From Pomphorhynchus laevis (Eukaryota; Acanthocephala; Palaeacanthocephala; Echinorhynchida; Pomphorhynchidae), in NCBI GenBank assembly GCA_012934845.2, contig WNNJ02001491.1, positions 1 to 64,000 on the forward strand: DNA of 64,000 nt. Direction: 5' to 3'. Positions 57,126-64,000 of this stretch are shown piece by piece. The position numbers and the translations under genes are program-made. The notes under the pieces were generated by a model. That model saw nothing but the letters and a program-made list of their open reading frames with translations, made no database searches and was not told the DNA's origin. Position 1 is the first letter of the stretch; each line of letters begins with the position of its first letter.

Positions 57126-58319
57126 GATTTTAGCTTTATAAATGTACAGTTTAGTTAAAATAATTAGCGCTCTTTTATTTAAAAAAGAAATTTAGCGTGT
57201 TTTAATAAATGTAGGTTTATAGTTCATATAAAAATAAATTATTATTAATTAAAATATAATTACAAATATTTTTAATATTTGTATTAAAATTTCTAATATT
57301 TGTATAAAAATATTAATTTTTATAATTAACGATAAGAATATATATATTTGAAAAGGAATGTATTGTTACCAATCTGCTGTTTTAATTGAATCTTTAAATT
57401 CGTTTATTTGTAATTTAATGGACAAATTTACGATGTCATTTTTAAGACAAATAAATAATTATTAATTAATTATTAAATAATAATTAATTATTAAATAATT
57501 GATTATTAAATAATAGTTATTTTTATTATTTATAAATAATCTATACAATTGATAATCAATTGATAACAATCGATAATCGACAATCGTCAAGTATCGATCA
57601 GCAAGCATCAATGATTAATTAATTACAAAGGACCAGAAATGTTAAATTTAATAATAATATCAATATTAATTTTTAAATAAAGATTTTAGTTTTATAAACG
57701 CATAGTTTAGTTAAAATAATTGAATCTTTAAATTTGTTGATTTGTAATTTAATGGGCAAAATGCAATGAACGCATTGTCATTGTTTTCTATTGTTCATCG
57801 GATATGTGAGGTTTCCGAAGTGGTTGACAAATTAAGAACAGTATAGGTCCAGACGAAATATTAATCAAGGTAAGAGTATGTTGATACAAACGAATTGACC
57901 GTACATACTTTCACTTGAACTTACAGGATTTTTCATGCGTCGTCAATAGCTTTCTCTTTGGAAAATGGATCCGACACAATGGGGTATGTGAGGTTTCCAA
58001 AGTGGTTGCATGCTTTTCCGCGGTACTAACTTTATTGTTTTCTTTATAACTGTTGAAGTTTCATTTATTGGAAGTTGTTTCTCTTGGTGAACAAGTAAAT
58101 TTTTTCTTTTGTTATGTCTGAACATTGTCATCCGTTGCAAACGTTATAACATCATTGCCTTCGTCTTTCTCTACTTCTTAGTCGTTTAACTTCTACTTTT
58201 GGCCCACAATCTTTTGAGCTTAATTTTGATATTTCGATAGGCGTATCCTCGCTGAATATGTATCTAATGTATCGTTCTGGATCTAGTTCTTTATCTAATA
58301 TTTTTTTGTTGAACTATTT
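57126..58319. repeat. Spacer with a duplicated piece of the PQBP1 3' end
   Basis: AAATAAAGATTTTAG then TTTATAAA...AGTTTAGTTAAAATAATT at 57117-57165 recurs at 57672-57722, and TGAATCTTTAAATT at 57386 recurs at 57721. The phrase ATGTGAGGTTTCCRAAGTGG is also doubled (57803 and 57983). No gene is recognised; a 65-codon minus frame at 57943-58140 has no known features. Confidence 0.6.
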
Positions 58320-61300
58320 GATCTACTCATATATATCGCTCTCATCTACTCATCTTACACTGGGTGATGATATCAACATTCATTTAAGTTGTCCTTGATT
58401 TCTTGATACCCATAAACTTATTACCGCTTTTCACGATTGTAACTACTCTATCATGGCTTTGTTACCTACTCCTACCCCTACTCACATTCTTGATGTTGTT
58501 CTTGATTTAATCGCAATACCTAGTAGCCTGTCTTCCTATGCAATTATCTCTAATTTGGATTCCGGTCTATCCGACAATTTTCTTGTCATTTTTCTACTAT
58601 ACACTCTTCTTTCTCTGTGTATCTTATTGTCTGTCGACTGTAAACGTCTCGATATTTATCTTTTTCAATATCTTATACTTGTATCTCCTCTCATGTTATC
58701 GTATTTCACTCCAACGTCCGGAATATTTGTCTAATCACTTTGATTTTGAATTATTTTCTATGCTTGACAATATTCTTCCCTGTCAGTATCTGCTGATGAG
58801 GATTCTTGTTTGCTTTTATCATTACCTAGCAAAACAAATGCTGACCCTCTTCTACTTATATACTAAAATATTTGGTCATTCAACTTGCTCTTTTCCTAAT
58901 CTCGATATTTAACTCTTCCATTCGTAGTTGTTCTTTTACTCCTATTTTGAAATTCGCCATAGTCCACCACTTCTCAAGAAGAATTCCCTTGATCCATTGT
59001 GCCTTCCTCAAATCGCCCTATCTATAACCTTCCAACTGTCTCTAAACTTCCTGAAGGTATTGTGTTGAACAAGGTTAACATATATTTCTCTTCGTCCAAA
59101 CTGTCCTCTCTTTCCAATTTCCTTTTCGATCACAATGTTTTCCTTTCACAATGTTTTTCTGATTTAATCCTTGCTCGTGTTAAAAAAGCTCTGCAGTGCC
59201 GTAGTTTTCCACAATCTTTCTTCTGCGTTTGACACCGTTTACCACTCAATCCTCCTTCATCGCCTTCACCACCATTATGGCCTTTATCCTACTGATGTAC
59301 CATGTTTATCTTAACTCTAAATGTTCTTTCTGTGCCTATTCCAATGTGTCTTTATATACCCCTTCCTCTCTTCAACAGGGTTCCTAAAGATTCTGTTATC
59401 TGACCATTTTCTCTCTTCTCCTTGACGATCTCTCCAGCATTACATGTGACCATAACTTCTGCATCATGTAATATGCTGATGATATTATGCTTAACTATTT
59501 ACAAGCTTTTATCTTCCTCAAATTCAATATCTAAATGGAATACGCTCAACACTATTGTCGCATTCTATCTCCGTTAGCATTCTTGATCACATAAATTTTG
59601 TTTATCTTCAATTGAAACTTGATTTTACTATCATATGAATTCATTTTCTATCAAGTATTCTTTGCTGGATCTTCGTTTGGCTGAACTTTTCATCGTCCTG
59701 TATCTGACTATGAGGTTTCTTTGTGTGCTTTTATCTTTACTAGCAAAGCATCTGCTAATTATATTCCTACTTATATACTAAAATATTTGATCATTCAACT
59801 TGCTCTTTTCCTAACCTCAATTTTTAACTCTTCGATGCCTAGTGGCTCTCCATTCTGCTTGGAAGTTTGATCTCTTACAGCCTTCCTCGTATAGCCTATC
59901 TATAACCTTCCAACTGCCTCTAAACTTTTTGTATGTCTTGTGTTCAATCAGGTAAACATATATTTCTTTTCGTTCGAATTTTGCTTCCCAATCTGCTTTC
60001 CTATATCACCACTCCAATGAGTTAGCATGTCACAAAGTTTTCTCTTACTTACTTCTTGCTCGTGATTAGAAACTCCGCAGTGTCGTACTTTCTCTCGACT
60101 TTGCTTCTTTGTCTGACAGTGTTTACCATTTCATCATCCTTCATCACCTGTGCCACAACTATAGATTTGCTTCTGTTACTGTAACCTGGTTTTCTTCATA
60201 TCTCTTTAAACGATCTTCCAGTGTATATTCCAATACGTCTTTCTTTATCACTTCCTCTATCATGATGTATTCCTAAAGATTCTGTCTCGGACCAATATTT
60301 TCTCTCTTCTACTTTGAAATTTCTCCAGCATTACATGTGACCATAATTTCTGCATCCTGCAATATGATGATATTATCCTTGATCCTTATTATTATGCTCA
60401 TATTATCGATAATTTATCCACTCTTCACGAATTGTCTTCTCTCCATCTCCAAGAATATTTCCCCTTTCTTTGTATGTCTTTTAACCATTCAAAGTCTAAC
60501 ATCTTATGAATTATCCCTTCTTTCCTCTTCATATATAATCCCTTTGTATTACTTAATTTGATCGTTCTTCCTATTGTTGATCATCTAACTTTCTTAGGAA
60601 TTTACTTCAACAACTGACTTTTTCTCGATCAATCCGTTCACGACAACATCCGATCTTAATCTCCTACTTCCGACCTTCGTCGTGTCAGGAAATAGCTTGA
60701 TTTTAACTCATGTCACTCTCTTATCTTATAACTATTGTTTCCTAAGATCGACTATTGCCTCTTTTGTTTTCTCCTCCAAACATCTTCTATTGTCTCTCTA
60801 AACTCAACTGGCTAACTATGGAAAACCATATTCTATTTCGTCTCATTTGGATCATTTTTCGACTTCTTTGCTTAAACTATCCTTCCTATCTGCATATTCC
60901 AACACTTACTGAATCCAGCCTCACCTCCATAAATCTTCATTCATGTGACTCTCTTCATGTTCCGTCATTTTCCTCAAACTGTGGTATTTGTTTCCTTTTT
61001 ATAATAAAGAATTATTGGAGTTGGATCAAAGAAAAGAAAAATTTTTATTTGATATCTCGCTAACCTCTGCTAGCATCTTCAGAAAATTATGTAATTTTCT
61101 GAAGATGCTAACAGAGGTTAGCGAAATATCAAATAATTTTTTTCTCTTTATTTTGATCCAGCTTTAATAATTCTTTATAAATAATGAATCATTATCAACT
61201 ATTTAAACTAAATAAACGTTCAGTTGTTGGAGTTTTATAAATTTCTGTTTACATTATTTTGAACCAAACTTTGTTTGGTTTGATCCACTAGTCTGCAGTT

Positions 61301-61765
61301 ATTTAGAAGCTTATATAATTTTCTGAAGATGCTAACAGAGGTTAACGAAATATCAAATAAAAGTGCACCCTTCTTTGATCTAGCTCCAATAATTCTTTAT
61401 CAATAATGAATCATTATCAACTATTTTAAATCATTCGACAGCGCTATGGAGCCACTGGTCTGCAGTTATTGAGAAACTTAGAAAAATATTGCAATTTTCT
61501 GAAGATGCTAACAGAGGTTAGCGAAATATCAAATACAATTTTTCCCTTCTTAGATCCAGCTTTAATAATTTTTTATCAATAAATGAATCATTATCAACTA
61601 TTTAAAATTTTCATTTTTATTGACCTTCCTCCTTTTTGGAATACACTGTCTTCCTACATCCACTCAACCCGCTCCTTTCCATCCTTCAAACAATCTCCGC
61701 TCTTTTATTCTTTAAAAATTGATTCAATTATTCAAACTATTTACAACTGCCCTACACTCGCATAA
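58320..61765 (+). mobile_element. Old X-like LINE with internal duplication and insertion
   Basis: 58440-58600 has the endonuclease tail (PTPTHILDVVLDLIAIPSSL, then SGLSDNF). RT text appears near 59370-59480 (SLQQGS, then YADDIMLNYL) and again at 60270-60380. 60580-61000 follows the X-family order: FLRNLLQQLTFSRSIR..., DRLLPLLFSPP, IPTLTESSLTS, HSCDSLHVPSFSSNCGI. The end LPPFWNTLSSYIHSTRSFP lies beyond an insertion (61001-61612). 58790-59500 and 59715-60380 are diverged duplicates about 890 bp apart. Riddled with stops, so the oldest LINE in the window. Confidence 0.65.
61001..61612. repeat. Foldback and tandem repeats with hammerhead-like core inside the LINE
   Basis: 61001-61182 is a long inverted repeat; the inner arms (61047-61088 and 61093-61134, 42 bp) differ at two positions and leave a 4-base loop. 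The right-hand unit recurs near 61317 and 61493. Each has CTGAAGA-T-GCTAAC-AGAG-GTTAGC-GAAA, which fits the hammerhead core CUGANGA, stem II, GAAA, with a 6-bp stem II. No convincing stem III is seen. Each unit ends with TCATTATCAACTATTT. Confidence 0.6.
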
Positions 61766-63316
61766 ATTAACATCAACCTATTGGCATTGAATATAATTCG
61801 TTCTGTTTTAATTTTTTGTTGTTTAAACTTATATGTAATTTAGTAAACTTATAAGGGGATGTATATCCACAATAGTTACTTTAATAAACGTATTTTTTAA
61901 ATATACACGACGAGATTGCTAGACTCAAGCGGAATTATTCTTTAAATGCATCCTTTACACGATATAGTAAGCGAAATTTCTGCTACCCTGAAACGTTCTT
62001 TAACTTTAAGGGCATCTTTACATGGGTATCATGATTGGTATTGTCCATAATATTTGCCATTTTATGAAAAAAGGCTGAATTTTACATATTTACCGTTACA
62101 TACTCAACTGTCAATTCATACTTCATGTATTTTCTTACAAGGCATTGTCGCAGATGGTTTGGGCCGAATGCCTACCACCCTAAGTTGATCAATCTAATAT
62201 TGTTGTGAGTCATGCACATATTGTTATTTATTATAGTTATAATTGCTGTATTTTAACCGAAATGTGATGTGGCAAATATCTTCATTAATTACGATTAATA
62301 ATTATTTTAAATTTTTAATTATTAATGACCAGCTGTGTATTTATTTAAATTAAAAGACGTTTTATTAATTCTGTTAGTTTTAAAAGGCATTTTAACCGCA
62401 CTAGAACCGTAATAATTTATTTAACGTTACGGCCAATCTCAGTGATCCTTTCGAAGATTTTCACAAATGTTGCAATCATTTGATAATTTTAAAATATAGT
62501 TAGATTTATTGTTCTGCATTCTTTTCCCCTGCAGCATTGATGTGAATTGATTCCAGTATAGTTCGATTAAAGTAATTAATCTCTGTTTCAAGCATACTGA
62601 AATTATCAAAATCCACTTCATTGTTATTGATAAGGACATGATTCAAAATGGCCGATGAAATATCGCCTCATCGTACTGCTAAACGATTACTGATTAACAG
62701 AGATCAACTACTGATTCTGTTAAAGATTGTATTTATTAAGAAAATTAATTATCGTAATTAATAATTTGATCTACAATAAAACACATGATGAACACATGCT
62801 ATACTTTCTGGAAATTGATGAAATATGATCATTTTCTAATATATGAGCTTTTGTAGATTTCATTGAATTTAATTTTTAAAGAAATAAAGAATCACGTAAC
62901 GTTTTATGATTTACTCTTTAAAGATCATGTTTGTGACCTTATAGATATTACTATTCAGTTTGATGTTATCAATAAGATATTCGGACACGGACATATTTCC
63001 GAGTAATACTAAAATAACAACCCGATTTTGTGGTGCATTGCTGTGAATATAAAAATTTAACAGAGAGCATGTTTAAGAGCAACTCATATCAATGATGATA
63101 AACTTTTGATTTTTTCCAGAATGCATCTAATCATTCAAATATTTGAATGCATCTTCAAGTATCAGAAATAAAAGCTTAAATATTATTAAGCACAAAATAT
63201 TTATTAATATTTTTTATATTTTTTAATATTTCGAAATTCATGATAAAATCATTGATTCAATAAGCAATTGTATCACCAAATTTAGTATCTAGAAATTTGC
63301 TGGTTTTCGCCAGTTA
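61766..63316. other. AT-rich spacer, no gene recognised
   Basis: No coding region, RNA gene or known repeat could be supported. A 66-codon minus frame at 62439-62639 has no recognisable features. Confidence 0.5.
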
Positions 63317-63715
63317 AATGTGTATTTAACTCTAATAATTTTTATTCAATTAGTGAGCACATTTATCCAGGTAGCCTCATTCTTAACAAAACCAATATTA
63401 ATGATAAAGAAGGTGTATATCTAGATATGAACATTAAATTAACATTAACTAAAACTACCATTAATTTATATCGTAAAGATGACATATTTAAATTTACAAG
63501 AAACATATTTTTGCATGAGCATTCATGCATACCATATAATATAAAATATAATACATTAAATAATGAAATTTTAAGAATTGCAACAATATGTAATGATATT
63601 GGCTTTCTTCAAAATCATTTAAATAATTTAATAGATACATATTTTAAACTAGGTTACTATAAAAATACAAACAAACAAACTATTTTTCTGCTAAGTTTCA
63701 AGCAAGTTTAATGAA
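63317..63715 (+). mobile_element. Penelope RT fragment
   Basis: Encodes [20 protein letters not shown] and [18 protein letters not shown], almost identical to 27125-27470, truncated on both sides; after YFKLGYYKN it leaves the Penelope sequence. Confidence 0.85.
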
Positions 63716-63829
63716 TTTTTTCTTTTTCTTATAATGGAGAAGTATAAATCAACGAAATAATATAAAAATATTGAATTTACATTATATAAATCGAAAAAAT
63801 ATAATTAAAATAAATTGAGGGGAAAAGTT

Positions 63830-64000
63830 ATTTAATAGATGTATATTTTAAACTAGGTTACTATAAAAATAACATCAAGCAGAAAATAGTAAAATATATA
63901 AATCATCACAATAATATTAAAAATAAATTTAAAATCATTAGCGGAAAATTCTTATTGATTGATAATAAATAATATACTTTGTATTACAATAAGATACTAT
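63830..64000 (+). mobile_element. Penelope RT C-terminus, running off the window
   Basis: Starts in the text for [20 protein letters not shown] and continues past the stop into the terminal region (AATATACTTTGTATTACAAT), matching 27440-27600. It overlaps in content with the previous fragment, so they are separate pieces. It probably continues beyond base 64000. Confidence 0.8.

Noticed and set aside
58453-58912. Hydrophobic frames as membrane proteins
   Set aside because: The text (PTHILDVVLDL) is the tail of a decayed LINE endonuclease; the T-rich composition makes it look hydrophobic.

Overview
The window is animal (metazoan) nuclear DNA, AT-rich and packed with retroelement remains. Evidence for an animal is one spliced host gene with GT-AG introns plus LINEs, a Penelope-like element, a Merlin DNA transposon, a Ty3/gypsy fossil and tandem satellites. 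The species cannot be told. Two introns of 38 and 41 bp next to introns of several kb, and a satellite pairing a tRNA-like promoter with a hammerhead ribozyme (as in schistosome SM-alpha), would fit a flatworm, but this is inference.

The only host gene recognised is a complete orthologue of PQBP1 (polyglutamine-binding protein 1), + strand, 39458-56995, in seven exons coding for 234 residues. Splice phases agree throughout. Its four large introns hold LINE pieces, hammerhead-like repeats, a Penelope fragment and an internal tandem duplication.

Layout. 1-8.5 kb: Penelope terminus, a foldback element, broken CR1/Jockey-type LINE pieces (family Z here) and a 1.2 kb tandem duplication. 8.5-15.8 kb: copies of a non-LTR family whose C-terminus looks like a CCHC finger plus restriction-like endonuclease (called RLE family here), one split by a small Mag-like Ty3/gypsy fossil, with a LINE X1 fragment next to another. 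16.7-20.5 kb: LINE Y with LINE X2 nested in it. 20.6-24.9 kb: an RLE tail split by a Merlin transposon, then an inverted RLE copy split by LINE X1. 24.9-28 kb: a nearly whole Penelope-like element with GIY-YIG upstream of RT (Naiad-like order). 28-30 kb: RLE N-terminus and LINE X2. 30.9-39.2 kb: a LINE Z with ORF1 and ORF2 whose RT is split by about 4.2 kb of (TA)n and satellites. 39.5-57.1 kb: PQBP1. 58-61.8 kb: a decayed X-like LINE split by a foldback repeat. 63.3-64 kb: Penelope fragments.

The main novelty candidates are RNA-level. Seven 443-bp satellite units carry a pol III-like promoter and a hammerhead core. Permuted or ordinary hammerhead-like cores recur in several other repeat families. 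The 3' ends of LINE Z and the RLE family carry hairpins with compensatory changes. Junctions of broken retroelements are repeatedly capped by back-to-back perfect hairpins with 3-8 nt loops.
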